From NCBI RefSeq assembly GCF_042186555.1, contig NC_133324.1:223373145-223437144 (forward strand): DNA of 64,000 nt, read 5' to 3'. The notes below the pieces were generated by a model. It was not told where the DNA came from, made no database searches, and saw only the letters and a list, made by a program, of their open reading frames with translations. The translations under genes were made by a program, and so were the position numbers. This document shows positions 1-10,723 of the stretch, in pieces. Every line of letters begins with the position of its first letter. Within the stretch, counting starts at the first letter, position 1. The DNA is from Aquarana catesbeiana (Eukaryota; Chordata; Amphibia; Anura; Ranidae).

Positions 1-40
1 GAAGAGAATAACAGGAACAGATCTAGCTAAACTGAATACA

Positions 41-81
<41 letters not shown>

Positions 82-535
82 ACACCTAGGATGTATATAT
101 ATACACAATACACTGTAAGTGCAGCTAACTGACTCTCCTGCCTACTTTATCTAACTTAAATCAAATGACACTGTCTATCTATCTCTCTCTCTCAACGCCG
201 GAACACACTACACAGGGCCGCCATGCAGACGGCCTTATATAGTGTGGGGCGTGTACTAAACCCCCTGAGCCATAATTGGCCAAAGCCACCCTGGCTTTGG
301 CCAATTACGGCTCTCTGTACAGCCGGTGCTGTGATTGGCCAAGCATGCGGGTCATAGTGCATGCTTGGCCAATCATCAGCCAGCAATGCACTGCGATGCC
401 GCAGTGAATTATGGGCCGTGACGCGCCACTCGAATTTGGCGCGAACAGCCCATATTGTTCGGAATTCGGCGAACGACCGAACAGGCAATGTTCGAGATGA
501 ACTTGCGTTCGATTGGAACACGAAGCTCATCCCTA
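1..535 (-). mobile_element. Right-hand end of a hAT transposon (truncated by window start)
   Basis: This stretch aligns by eye with 21640-22154, the right end of the complete hAT element in this window. It has the last degenerate unit of the internal minisatellite, a TA run at about 41-77, the same GC-rich block with repeated TTGGCCAA-type motifs, CGAAC-rich subterminal sequence, and the terminal motif GCTCATCCCTA ending at 535. The transposase should lie left of the window on the minus strand. The two copies differ by scattered substitutions and small indels. Its target duplication cannot be checked because the left end is missing. Confidence 0.88.
41..77. repeat. (TA)n microsatellite
   Basis: Uninterrupted TA dinucleotide run inside the hAT right end. 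The matching position in the second copy (about 21672-21687) is much shorter, so this locus has changed length since the copies diverged. Confidence 0.95.
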
Positions 536-849
536 TTCTTGTGTCCCACACTAGTGCTCCAGCGTCCAGATGTGTAAACAGCTGCTGAGTGTCCTCTTCT
601 TACACAGAATCTAGTTTGCATTTCATTCTAGTTAACAACCCATCTAGACAACAAAATTATTTGAAGAGAAGTAGGCTAGCAAAAATGTATTCAAATGCAT
701 GGTGTTTTCTATGCCAAACGAACAATGTTTCATACGAACGAATAATGTGCCCATGAACATGAAAGTTGCCATTTTAAACTGTACAACAGTTAAGAAAAGC
801 ACATGGAGCAGCACGAACGTTAGAAAAATAAAGAAGGAACACATCACAA

Positions 850-1116
850 CTACTTACTTTTTTGCAGCACTCTCCTGATCCTTCTGTACTGCTCGTGCTC
901 CCTTAATTTGAGGTCCGACCACCGCTTCCTGAGTTGATCCTTGGATCGCCGCACCCCAAAATTCTTCTGCAGACTCTTGACAACTTTCGCCATGATCTTG
1001 GCCTTTCTGACATTGGGGTTGGGGTAAGGTCCATACTTCCCATCATATTCGGCCCTCTTCAGGATGTCGACCATCTCCAGCATCTCCCCAAAGGACATAT
1101 TTGAGCCCTTAATCAT
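850..1116 (-). pseudogene. Myb/SANT-like DNA-binding protein of a PIF/Harbinger-type transposon, partial
   Basis: An 88-codon minus-strand reading frame encodes a Myb/SANT-like (Myb_DNA-bind_5 style) trihelix domain. It has acidic and aromatic residues at the start, the segment GPYPNPNVRKAKIMAKVVKS in the middle, and a basic third helix with KRWSDLK near residue 67. PIF/Harbinger transposons carry such a protein beside the DDE transposase, where it helps nuclear import and terminal binding of the transposase. The frame runs into a splice-donor-like GTAAGTAG at its end, so more exons were probably encoded towards lower coordinates. There the hAT copy (ending at 535) now lies. I see no DDE transposase. 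A domesticated host gene is possible but less likely given the repeats around it. Confidence 0.6.
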
Positions 1117-1295
1117 CTCTTCCGGGATCAGGACACTTCTGGCTCCGGGCTTTCCTCCTCCTCCTCCTTGTTGCTGTAATTAGCACGCACCTGCTCTGTC
1201 TCCGCCATGTGCTCTTCCCCAGTGCGCCAAACGAGAAGGGTCGGGGAATAGACTAGAAACAATGTCAGGGGCAGGTGGAGTTTCACACATGCGCA

Positions 1296-1310
1296 GTGTA
1301 TATAAAGCGT
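1296..1310 (+). promoter_or_regulatory. TATA box of the divergent MADF transcript
   Basis: TATATAAAG lies between the divergent Myb-like (minus) and MADF-like (plus) frames. It is followed about 60 bases later by a splice-donor-like AAGGTAAG near 1363-1370, and an acceptor-like run ending TTGCAG at about 1470, four bases before an ATG at 1474. This arrangement suggests a short non-coding first exon. Prediction by motif only. Confidence 0.45.
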
Positions 1311-1473
1311 AACACGCGTGCGTAGTACGTACGATCTGTGAGCGGAGGAAGGAGTATCGGACGAAGGTAAGATTAAAAATTGGGCCTATACTGCTTCTAA
1401 ATTGAGGCCTATATTGGGACAAGATTAGGAGACTTTAGCCTGACATTAGGGTTTGTCTTGTGTATTGCAGAGA

Positions 1474-2295
1474 AAATGGATGGCTTCAATGACCACGACT
1501 TCCTCCTCCCTGTTCATAGACAAATACAGACAAATTCATAGACAAATACAGGGAGCTGCCCTGTCTGTGGCAGATCAAACACCTGCAATATAATAATAAA
1601 CAAAAGAGGCAGGCAGCGCTGGAGAAACTGCTGGAGTTGGTGAAGCCAGTTGTCCCCACAGCAACCATCCCCTATTTAAAAGCCAAAATTGGTGGCCTGA
1701 GGAGCACTTATCTTAGGGAGCACAAGAAGGTCACGGATTCCCAGAGATCAGGAGCTGCAGCAGATGACGTTTATGTCCCCAGGCTGTGGTACTATGAGAG
1801 ACTGAGATCTCTGTCAGACCAGACTGAAGTCAGGGAATCCCTCTCAACCCTTCCTTCCACTCTTCCTTCCACCCTATCTTCCACCCCTGCTTCCGATGTC
1901 CAACTTGGGACTTCCAGCCAGGAAGAAGTGGAGCCCAGCTGGAGCCAGGTATAGCATTCTTCTACAGATTTCTGGACAATAAATAAATGATGTTTACTAG
2001 ATGTTATTATTGATCACTAATTGCTGATTTAATAAAGTGTTTTACATATCAATAGAAAGTAGTGGGCAAAAATAATTGGGACAAGAATGAAAAATGCTGG
2101 GCTCAGAATGATAATCTTTTATATTTGTTTACATTCAATTTGCAACAGTCATGAGGTAAAAATTGTGTGAGATTGATGAAGAAAAAACTAAAACGATGTC
2201 CCTTTTTCATAAACAGGAAGACCTCAGCCAGGAGGAGGCTGTGGAATGTGGCAGCCAGGAGGAGGCAGGGGTTAGTGGCAGCCGGTTAGTGGCAA
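1474..2295 (+). pseudogene. MADF-domain protein, broken, transposon-associated
   Basis: A MADF (Myb/SANT-like in Adf-1) domain is readable from about 1527 to 1830. It begins FIDKYRELPCLWQ, then has a helix with KAKIGGLRSTYLREHKKV, then WYYERL. A Ser/Thr/Pro-rich tail follows to 1951, where a donor-like GTATAG sits. A further acidic exon-like stretch follows an acceptor at about 2216. The ATG at 1474 is not in frame with the domain: a 17-bp segment (TTCATAGACAAATACAG) is tandemly duplicated just upstream, and the first copy is in the wrong frame with a TAG. So the N-terminus is broken. MADF proteins bind DNA; together with the divergent Myb-like gene this looks like the accessory gene pair of a frog Harbinger-like element. 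Confidence 0.6.
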
Positions 2296-2539
2296 AAAAA
2301 CATCAGGCTTGAAAAAAATACTAACCAAAATAAAATAAAATAAAATAAAATTTTTGAATCAGATGTGACAAATACAAATATTATATTGATGAAATCAACA
2401 GAAATAATAAAGAAAGAAGTTTGTGAGAACTCTGTGTGAATATGAGCAGCAAAACTACTTAATTCTTCTAACATTATAAAGAAGAAGAGAGTGCGCTGCA
2501 TTAAACAAATTAAAACATTGCAGCCTGGCAAAAGTGCTA

Positions 2540-2815
2540 TATCCATTCCGAGCGCTAATTTTACCAGTCCGAGCAGTTCCGTCTTGGAATTTATTCTGAG
2601 CATGCATGGCACTTTGTGCGTCGGAATTGTCCACACATGGTCGGAATTGACGCGATCGGATTTTGTTGTCGGAAAATTTTATAGCCTGCTCTCAAACTTT
2701 GTGTTGGAAAATCCGATGGAAAAAGTCCGATGGAGCCCACACACGGTCGGAATTTCCGACAACAAGCTCCGATCGCACATTTTCCGCCGGAAAGTACGAC
2801 TGTGTGTACAGGGCA
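2540..2815. mobile_element. PIF/Harbinger-like MITE, right end
   Basis: GC-rich sequence with repeated short GTCGGAA and CCGACGG-type motifs ends in TGTGTGTACAGGGCA at 2815. Reversed, this gives TGCCCTGTACACACA, the terminal repeat also seen at 42861-43305. The left end is not clear. It may be the right terminus of the same element that carries the Myb-like and MADF genes at 850-2295; that link is inference. Confidence 0.55.
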
Positions 2816-3134
2816 TTTGACAGGAAATCCATCCACCATAGAGACTAACATATGACATCCTTAGAGAAAACTCCGATTAACTAATTTCTACAGCTCAACG
2901 TCTCAGCCAAGTGCCAGCTTCCTCTACTGAACCTTTGGTAGAGAATGACCCTGTTTCACCCTCTGACACTACTGGGTGAGGCATTAATCTGTTACTGTCC
3001 TGTCACCAAAATGATTTAACTTTGTCTGATGACTTGTATAGTTTACTGTTGGAGAATCTCTCCATTAGTCAGCTGTTTGCTACTGTAGATTCTGGTTAGA
3101 AAACTAGTTAGTTGAAAATCTTTAAGTGTATTAA

Positions 3135-3579
3135 AGTGGAGGGCCACTCTAAAAAAAAAAATTGCATGAAAAATCCCCCCCCCAAAAAAAAAAAAATTAA
3201 ACTTACCTAAACCCTTGTTGCTAGGCAGTCTTCCTAATCTGCCTCTTCCTATTCCGCAGCGTGTTCTGCTCCTCGGTGAGCGGCCCCATTGCCTTCTGGG
3301 AACTGTGTGTGTTCCCAGAACACCACGGGGCCATTCACAGAGCGCCGCGCCGTTCGCGCGTGCGCAGTAGGAAACTGGCAGTGAAGCCACAAGGCTCCAC
3401 TGCCTGTTTCCCTTACTTAGGATGGTGGTCCCTGGGACCCGAGAGCTGAGGGACGGGTCGGCCTCGGGCAGCCGACATCGCAGGCACCCAGGACAGGTAA
3501 GTACTTATTTAAAGTCAGCAGCTACAGTGTTTTTAGCTGCTGACTTTTACATTTTTTTTTACCGGGATGGAATCCCGCT
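3135..3579. mobile_element. TTAA-flanked non-autonomous DNA transposon
   Basis: TTAA at 3131-3134 and 3580-3583 flanks a 445-bp body starting AGTGGAGGG and ending with the imperfect complement ATCCCGCT. It contains two homopolymer runs, a GC-rich core and a CAGCAGCTAC/GTAGCTGCTG-type inverted motif near the right end. Sequences at 10724-11135 and about 11380-11725 share the core. The TTAA flanks fit a piggyBac or Kolobok target duplication; there is no coding potential. Confidence 0.6.
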
Positions 3580-3637
3580 TTAAGTAACAAATTCTTTGAC
3601 AAGATTGTATCCTGTCTTTGGGGACCAAAGTCTTTCA

Positions 3638-4220
3638 AGTGGGGGGAGGATGTAACTAAGAGCAGGCTACAGTTATCTGACACTGCAGACTTGCCCTTTA
3701 TCTTCCTAGACTGACTCTGTATTCCCCTAGTGGTGGGCTCAGATTACATGCATCATACTCCTGAGCCAAGAAGAGCATTGTGGGAACTGTAGTCTCCTGA
3801 ACAGACATCCCTGAACTGCAAAACTATTCATGAACTACACCTCCCAGCAAGCCATCTGCTCCAGGGGAGAGGCTATAAAAGGATCTGCGGAAAAGGCCCA
3901 AGCTCTCTTGCTTCCCTGGTCCCATCAAGTAGGCACCTGTTCGCAACTGTGTGAGAGGATTGCGGCCTACCATGCGGTATACAGCTCTTATAGCTCCAAC
4001 CCGAGCAGGTCAGACGCCGCCCGCTACATGAGGGGCACCATCGTAGCATCATTGAATGCAGCAGAATTGGACTACTTACTGTTTTCAACAGACAAATCGC
4101 CATCTCAGCCCACCCGCAGTAAGAAGAATCGACTTGGATTACTCTTCGTGAAGTTCCTACAAAGTTCTCAAGATTGGTGAAAGGGCACCTGCCCACAAAT
4201 ACATTTACCAGTCACCAACA
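3638..4220 (+). mobile_element. Possible LTR of an unidentified LTR retrotransposon
   Basis: A purine run (AGTGGGGGGAGGA, ending 3650) is directly followed by TGTAACTAAG, as a polypurine tract precedes a 3' LTR. CTATAAAAGG lies 220 bases further on (near 3873) and could be the U3 TATA box. Upstream, interrupted by the MITE at 3135-3579, short open stretches could be the end of a retroelement frame. I could not fix the right end, a matching 5' LTR or a target duplication, so this stays tentative. Confidence 0.35.
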
Positions 4221-4745
4221 TATTTGACTGAACACTAGGGGGGCCCCCAGATCCTAGTCCCCCCTATGTGAATGGTATTGGGTACATTGTACCCCTACCC
4301 ATTCACCAAAAAAGGTGTCAAAAAGTAAAAACCACTTTAGACAGTTTCTGATAATTCCTTTATTAAAAAAAAAAAAAAAAAAAAAAAGATTCCCGCGATG
4401 TCCATCTTCAATGAATAATTACACAGCTCAGCGCTCCAGTGAGCATGGAGTAGCAGAGTGGGGTGTCATATGAGGGCACTATCGCGCGCCCGCAGGGGCG
4501 CGCAGTGTGGCGATCATGGCTGCGCCGTGTTGCTAGGTCACAGCATGACCCCATCTCTGATAGAGGTGGGTGGGCACACATAAGTTCAGGACTGCAGCTC
4601 TTTAACCATGTGATGAGCTGTGTCCAATCACAGCCAGTCACATGTAAATATGGAAGTGCCATGAATTGGCTCTCCTCGCCTCACACTGACAGAGGAGGAG
4701 TGCCGATCAGCGGCATCTCCTTGCAGAGGAGACCTGGGCAGGTAA
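4210..4745. other. Dispersed repeat-like DNA without genes
   Basis: Contains a hairpin-prone segment near 4270-4306 (GTGAATGG ... CCATTCAC with an inner GGGTAC/GTACCC pair) and an A-run at about 4366-4387. No coding frame is credible. Confidence 0.5.
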
Positions 4746-5095
4746 TTAGGGCACTGATCATCAGTGCCCTGATTACAGGAAAGCCCCAGCAGTGCTACCA
4801 ATCAGTGCCTATTAGTGCCACCAATCAGTGCCCATAAGTGCCACCAATCAGTGGCCATAAGTGATGCCAGTCAGTGCCTCCCAGCAGTGCCCATCAGTGC
4901 TGCCTATCCGTGCCGCCTATCAGTGCCCACCACTGCCACCTATCAGTGCTCACAAGTGCCCCCTATCAGTGCTCACCAGTGCCCCCTCTTAGTGCAGCAT
5001 ATTAGTGCCTCCTCATCAGTACCGCCTCTTCAGTGCCCATTAGTGCCACCTCATCAGTGCCCATCAGTGAAGCCTCATCGGCGCACATCAGTGAA
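4746..5095. repeat. Degenerate minisatellite built on CAGTGCC-type units
   Basis: Begins with a perfect palindrome AGGGCACTGAT-C-ATCAGTGCCCT, then about 20 loose repeats of motifs such as CCACCAATCAGTGCCCATAAG and TCAGTGCCCATCAGTG. The spacing varies and the units have diverged, so it is old. The small reading frames across it are by-products of the repeat. Confidence 0.8.
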
Positions 5096-5099
5096 GGAG

Positions 5100-5371
5100 A
5101 AAAATTACTTTTTTACAAAATATACTGACAGAAAATAAGAAAAAAAAAATTTCCAAATTTTCTGTCTTTTTTCTTTTTTTTTAGTAAAAAACTAAACTCC
5201 CAGGAGTGATTAAATACCACCAAAAGAAAGCTCTATTTGAAGAAAAAGATAAAAAACTGCATTTGGGTACAGTGTTGCATGACCGCGCAACTGTAATTTA
5301 AACTGTGACAGCGCTGAAAGCTAGAAAATGGCCTGGGCAGAAAGGGGGTGAAAGTGCCCTGTATTGAGGTG
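5100..5371. mobile_element. Right end of a TTAA-flanked element (family of 31003-32877)
   Basis: Shares the conserved right-end block of the copies at 31003 and 31929: a segment about incorporating AAATACCACCAAAAGAAAGC, then a GACCGCGCAA motif, then an end that has decayed from GCTGAAGTGG to TATTGAGGTG before TTAA (5372-5375). Its left end is not identifiable. Confidence 0.65.
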
Positions 5372-5375
5372 TTAA

Positions 5376-6140
5376 CCACTTCTGGACCGCCCACCGCATA
5401 TATACTCCAGCAGGGCAGCCCGGCTGCGCAAAATCATGTACAGGTATGTGTTTTTGTGCACGAGCTCCAGGGGACGCACGCACACCGCCGGAGGGATGCC
5501 CCCCGCTGTGATTGGACACAGCAGGAGCCAGGGACCTGCAAATCGATCGGAAGAAAGAAAGAACAGCTGTCTGCCTATGTAAACAAGGCAGACCGCTGTT
5601 CTGTCAGAGTGTAAAAGAGAGTACTTGTGTTTCAGCTAAGCTGAAACGCGCATCTCTCTTTTCCTCAAGTGCATCCGTCCCCCACACAGTTACAAATTAC
5701 TCCCTAGGAGCACACTCAACCCCTTGATTGCCCCTGGTGTTAACCCCATCCCTGCCAGTGTCATTTATATAGTGACAGCGCTTTTTTTTAGCACTGATCA
5801 CTGTATTGGTGTAACTTAGTGTCAGATTTGTCCACAGCAATGTTGCAGTCCCGCTAAAAAATCGCTACTAGTACAAACAATTAAAAAGATGCTATAACGT
5901 TTGCGCAAACCAATCAATATACGCTTATTGGGATTTTTTTACCAAAAATATGTAACAGAATACATATTGGCCTAAATTGATAAAGAAATTGGATTTTTAC
6001 ATTTTTTTATTGGGAATGTTTTATAGCAGAAAGTAAAAAATATTATTTTTGTTTTCAAAATTGTCAGTATTTTTTTGTTTATTGTGCAAAACATAAAAAC
6101 CTCAGAGGTGATCAAATACCACCAAAAGAAAGCTCTATTT
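5376..6140. mobile_element. TTAA-flanked element, left end and body (truncated)
   Basis: Starts CCACTTCTGGACCGCCC directly after TTAA (5372-5375), which it shares with the element to its left. The body follows the same order as the complete copies at 31003 and 31929, up to the AAATACCACCAAAAGAAAGC block near 6114-6133, and then stops being alignable. No protein is encoded. Confidence 0.65.
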
Positions 6141-6884
6141 ATTAAATGTTATAGTTCAAAAGCAAGTTACCCAGATCTCTTATGGCACATGCGCAAGATC
6201 AGGTGCCTGGAAGGCACTGGTGATGTAGCCTTCCCAGGGTGCACCATCATCAGTGCCTCAAGGTAACCCAGAAGAACAAAAAATAAAATATAAGATTACC
6301 AAAAATTATTTAAATGAGCTAATAACCTTTATAGTGTTTATCCCTGAGCTGCATGCACCATTTTTTTTATTTGGTGGGTAAAGGTCCACTTTAAATCTTT
6401 TATATTGCTTGTAAAACTTGCACATTGATTGTCCAACATAACATTAATGCATCTGATTGAATTTATTATGATGATGTATAAATAAATAGCGTGACTTTGC
6501 TATTTTGTACACAGCTTGTTTTGCATCATTTTAAACAGTAACCTGGAAACTGTAATCTGCCTGTCCATGACACATGAATGTTCATTAGATCTTTCCCGAC
6601 AGACGTAAAATTTTCCATTAAGGCTGTGCGTCATTCACGCCATGTGTGGGTGGATTCATGCTCTTTATTTATTATCTGCAATTTGGAAAAACAAAGGAAA
6701 AGCAGAGGGGTAAACATATATAAGTTAAAGTGTTTTACATTTTAAACAGAATAAATTGTTATTCAGCTTCCTTGAAAAAGGACAATCAGCGTTCAGCATC
6801 AGCAGCATACAATAAATAAATTACTGGGCCACAGAGCTAATCTGCAATAATCCTGTATAGCCCAATTATTTATTGGTTGATTTA
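6141..6884. other. No recognised feature
   Basis: AT-rich sequence. I see no convincing gene, terminal repeat or tandem array. Confidence 0.5.
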
Positions 6885-7102
6885 CAGTGCCTTGAGAAAG
6901 TATTCATACCCCTTGAAATTTTCCACATTTTGTGATGTTACAACCAAAAACCTAAATGTATTTTATTGGGATTTTATGTGATAGACCAACACAAAGTGGG
7001 ACATAATTGTGAAGTGGAAGGAAAATTATAAATTGTTTTCAACATTTTTTACCAATAAATATGTGAAAAGTGTGGTGTATATTTGTATTCAGCCCCCCTG
7101 AG

Positions 7103-7333
7103 TCAATACTTTGTAGAACCACCTTTCGCTGCAATTACAGCTGCAAGTCTTTTTGGGGATGTCTCTACCAGCTTTGCACATCTAGAGAGTGAAATTTTTG
7201 CCCATTCTTCTTTGCAAATTAGATCAAGCTCTGTCAGATTGGATGGAGAGCGTCTCTGAATAGCAATTTTCAAGTCTTGCCGCAGATTCCTAATTGGATT
7301 TAGGTCTGGACTTTGACTGGGCAATTCTAACAC
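7103..7333 (-). pseudogene. Tc1/mariner transposase, C-terminal fragment
   Basis: 76 codons match the end of Tc1-like DDE transposases in pattern: SQSPDLNPI, a helix with SPSNLTEL, then CKEEWAKI and a C-terminal KRLAAVIAAKGGSTKY. A full enzyme is about 340 residues, so roughly four fifths is missing. In the family the SPDLNPI motif is normally followed by the third catalytic acid (E); here the residue is R, so even this fragment could not support catalysis. Transposon fossil. Confidence 0.88.
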
Positions 7334-7458
7334 ATGAATATGCTTTGATCTAAACCATTCTATTGTAGCTCTGTATGTTTAGGGTCATTGTCCTGCTGGA
7401 AGTTGAACCTCCACCCCATTCTCAAGTCTTTTGCAGACTCTAACAGGTTTTCCTCTAA

Positions 7459-7600
7459 TGCCGCGTACACACGATCGGTTTTGCCGACGGAATAAACTCC
7501 AAAGGTTTCTCCGATGGAACTCTGACGGAATTCCATTCAAGCAGTCTTGCCTACACACGGTCAAACTAAAGTCCGACCGTCAAAGCTTGGGATGTTTTTT
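7459..7600. mobile_element. PIF/Harbinger-like MITE fragment nested in the Tc1 element
   Basis: Begins TGCCGCGTACACACGA after TAA (7456-7458), the same terminus as at 36101 and close to 42861. The right end is missing, and Tc1 5' sequence resumes near 7615. Confidence 0.75.
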
Positions 7601-8010
7601 TATAGCCTAACCCTGCTTTTAACTTCTTCACAACTTTATCCCTGACCTGTCTGGTGTGTTATTTGGCCTTCATGATGCTGTTTGTTCACTAAGGTTCTCT
7701 AACAAACCTCTGAGGGCTTCACAGAACAGCTGTATTTATACTGAGATTAAATTACACACAGGTGGACTCTATTTACTAATAAGGTGACTTCTTTAGGCAA
7801 TGGATTCCACTAGATTGTAGTTAGGGGTATCAGAGTAAAGAGGGCTGAATACAAATGCATGCTACATTTTTCAGACATTTATTTGTAAAAAAAAAAAATT
7901 TGAAAACCATTTATCATTTTCTTTCCTAATAAAATACATTTACGTTTTTGGTTGTAACATGACAATATGTGGAAAATTTCAAGGGGTATGTATTCTTTTT
8001 CAAGGCACTG

Positions 8011-9689
8011 TATTTATTGGTGTATTCTTGATTTTGATCCTTCAGGTTATTTTTGCTGTCTCTGTCCCAGTAGGGAGATTTTCCTTCCTTTCCAGTCTCA
8101 AAGATGCAGCAGAAAGTGAGAGGAAATGCCCCTAAAATGGGGGCAGGGATTTTGTTCTGGTACCTTCACCAGTGGACACTGGCAGTGGGGGATCTATTTT
8201 TACTCTTGACTGTGAAAACTGCCACTCTACTGGCCATTGAGTAAGCAGGCGGACACATTTGACCACACTGATTCTGTAGTTGCAACTGTTCTGACAGTAC
8301 CTGGCAGAGTAATATTCAGCTGTACTCCACATTTGCCTGTATCCCCGCCATCTGGGCATTGCAACAGTATGCACGTTTTTCAGTCAGGTGTCTCGCAACA
8401 ACTGTGTCCCCACCATTTGGGGCTGCAAGGAAAGCTTCAGTGTCCCTGTCCTAGAGCTGCCACTGGAACTTGAGGCTGCCGCTAGTCAGCCTGGAAAGTC
8501 ATTACACGGAAAGCTTGCCCCACTTTGCATATTGGGGGCTGCAGAAGAAGTGCAGAATCTGGAGGAGGAGTTCTTTCTTCCTCTCTGCTGCTGACTGCTG
8601 AGACAAGGTGGGAGTGGAGACAAGGGTGGTGCAGCAGTTGCAGGAGAGGTGTGAGGGCCACATGAAATGGCCTGGTGGGCCTTGTGTTTGACACATGTGC
8701 ACTAAACACTCCTTTATCACACTTCAGTTGCAGCCACTGTGCAGGAAGAAATGTCACTGAAGGAAGCAAGCTGGGATACAGTGCAGGCTCTGAGTGCAGA
8801 AATGTTCCAGGCTGATCAGCGGCACTAAAGCACTACCCCATATAACACCTCACCTTCTGTCCTTCAGTTATAGAACCATCATCTATTCATTAAAGGCTAA
8901 CTTTACTTACTCTCAGTATAGCTGTCGGCTCGTACCTCCCATACGGGCAGACAGTTACTGGAAAGCAGGAAGATCAATGAAGCACTCACCAGTACCCTCA
9001 CAGTTCATTGAGAACTATAAGCTGTCTGCCGCAATGGAAGATGGTAGTTGTAGTTCACTCATTCACAGAACTCTTGCGCGCTCTTTTTAAATTGTAACAG
9101 TAGGTGTGGGGGAGAAAATCCTATGCTCGCTGTCACGGTAGGGTATCAAAGTGGTGTGGGCAGGTGCTGCATGGACACAGTTGCATGTCAAAATTTGACA
9201 TCCACCAGGAGTGGCTCCATGGCCCCGAGCACACACTGTTTGCATTCAAGACTGCAGCCGCTCCTGCACAACTGTCAAATTTTGACATGTGGCTGTGTCT
9301 GCACTAGGAGGTGGTAAGAGGTAAAGATTAGAGGTGGTGCAAGGAGGTGGGTACGAGGCAGAAGAGGGCATGACCTGGTGGGTGAGGTGAGTTCCTGCAC
9401 CTATTCTCTAAGAAAAAAAAGCCCTGAGTGAGGGTAATTCTCTTACACAGTTGTCACCAGAACAGGTGTCCGCCCTGGAAGATTTACCCTCACCTCTTGT
9501 TTTTTGAAAAATGTAAAGTTTCTCAGCACATTCAGTCCTGGTGACAATGATCATCAGGAGAGATGAAGTGAATCTCCCCTTTGGGGACAAAGAAAACCAT
9601 AAAGAAAAACTGACAGAAGGTCTAATCCCCTACCTTCTCCATCCAAAACTATAAAAAAGTTTTGTAAAAAGTGGTTGTAAAGGATAATT
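8011..9689. other. Repeat-derived non-coding DNA
   Basis: No gene recognised. 8070-8190 resembles the repeat at 25551-25830, and 9440-9640 resembles the same broad type, with GGAAGATTTACCC-like and GGTGACAAT motifs. 9165-9300 contains an imperfect inverted pair around TGTCAAAATTTGACA and CTGTCAAATTTTGACAT that could be a small foldback element. Short open frames have no recognisable domains. Confidence 0.5.
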
Positions 9690-10000
9690 TTTTTATATAT
9701 AAAATATTAAACATGTTATACTTACCTGCACTGTGCAATGGTACCTCCTCTGCTGGGGTTCCCCTGCCAGCGCTCTCCGCTCCTCTCCTTCTGCCCCCAA
9801 AGCAAGTGCTTGTTATGGGGGCGGACGTGCGGGCTCGCTCCCTGCACTGGGCTATGTGCATCCATAGAAATACACAGCATTGTTCAGCCCTGCCCTCCAC
9901 TCACAGAATTTGATTGACAGCAGTAGGAGCCAATAGCTCCTGCTGCCTCAGCAAAGCCTGTGAAAGCCGCTACAGACAGGCACAGTGCTGGATTAAGTGA
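9690..10000. repeat. Dispersed repeat, same family as 23104-23539
   Basis: Shares with 23140-23360 the block around CTTACCTGCACTGTGCAATGG, a CCCCTGCCAGC-type core, then GGGCTCGCTCC and TGATTGACAGCA. Ends are not defined. Confidence 0.55.
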
Positions 10001-10012
10001 GGACTAAGTTAA

Positions 10013-10654
10013 GCGTATTTATCGGCGTATAACACGCACCGGCGTATAACATGCACCCCAAGTTTAGGAGGGAATTTTAAGGAAAAAAATTTTTTAAGGA
10101 AAAAAACTTACATTTAAATGCCCATCAATGCAGCCTTATCAGTGTCCATCTGCAGCCTTGCCAGTGTCATTTGCAGCCTTGTCAGATCATTTGCAGCCTT
10201 GCCATTGTCCATCTGCAGCCTTATCAGATCATCTGCAGCCTTGTCAGTGTCATCTGCAGCCTTGTCAGTGTCATCTGTATTTTAAATATGGCGGTCATGT
10301 GTAAATATGGCGGTCATGTGTATCTCGGCTCTTCTCGGCTCCTCTCACAGTCAGGGCGTGACCGTGAGCGGAGCCGAGCGCCGCCCATATACATACAAAG
10401 CCGAGTGTACTCGGCTAGCTCCGCTCACAGTCAGGCCCAGTCCCTGCGTTATGTCCATCATAGGGCGGGACTGAGTGTGACTGTGAGCGGAGCTAGCAGA
10501 GCCTAGCCGAGTACACTCGGCTATGTATGTATATCAGCAGCCGGTGCTCGCTCCTCCGCTCACAATCAGCAGGGGATCGGCGTATAACACGCACCCACGA
10601 TTTTCCCCTGATTTTAAGGGGAAAAAAGTGCGTGTTATGCGCCGATAAATATGG
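10013..10654. mobile_element. TIR element with GTATTTATCGGCGTATAAC termini
   Basis: The left end reads GCGTATTTATCGGCGTATAAC and the right end is its imperfect complement, finishing near ATATGG. The same family is at 43500-44092 in opposite orientation, where a TA target duplication is visible. The interior has GCAGCCTTGTCAGTGTCATC-like tandem units (about 10120-10275) and a GC-rich part with CCGAGTACACTCGGCT palindromes. No coding capacity. A TA duplication suggests Tc1/mariner/pogo-type mobilisation. Confidence 0.75.
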
Positions 10655-10723
10655 TATTTAGGGGGTGAGGGGGCAAACTGCTTCTGGAACATTTGTTTTA
10701 CCCTAATGCAGGGAGTGCATTAA

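Larger units (their letters stand above)
6885..8010 (-). mobile_element. Tc1/mariner element, degenerate, with nested MITE
   Basis: Long terminal inverted repeats start CAGTGCCTTGAGAAAGTATT (6885) and, reversed, CAGTGCCTTGAAAAAGAATA (ending 8010). Both are flanked by TA, the target duplication of this superfamily. The readable coding part is the transposase C-terminus at 7103-7333 on the minus strand. The middle has been lost and a Harbinger-type MITE fragment (from 7459) sits where the central transposase should be. Confidence 0.9.

Noticed and set aside
4746..5138. CRISPR-like array
   Set aside because: Eukaryotic minisatellite with no conserved spacer/repeat alternation; unit lengths vary.
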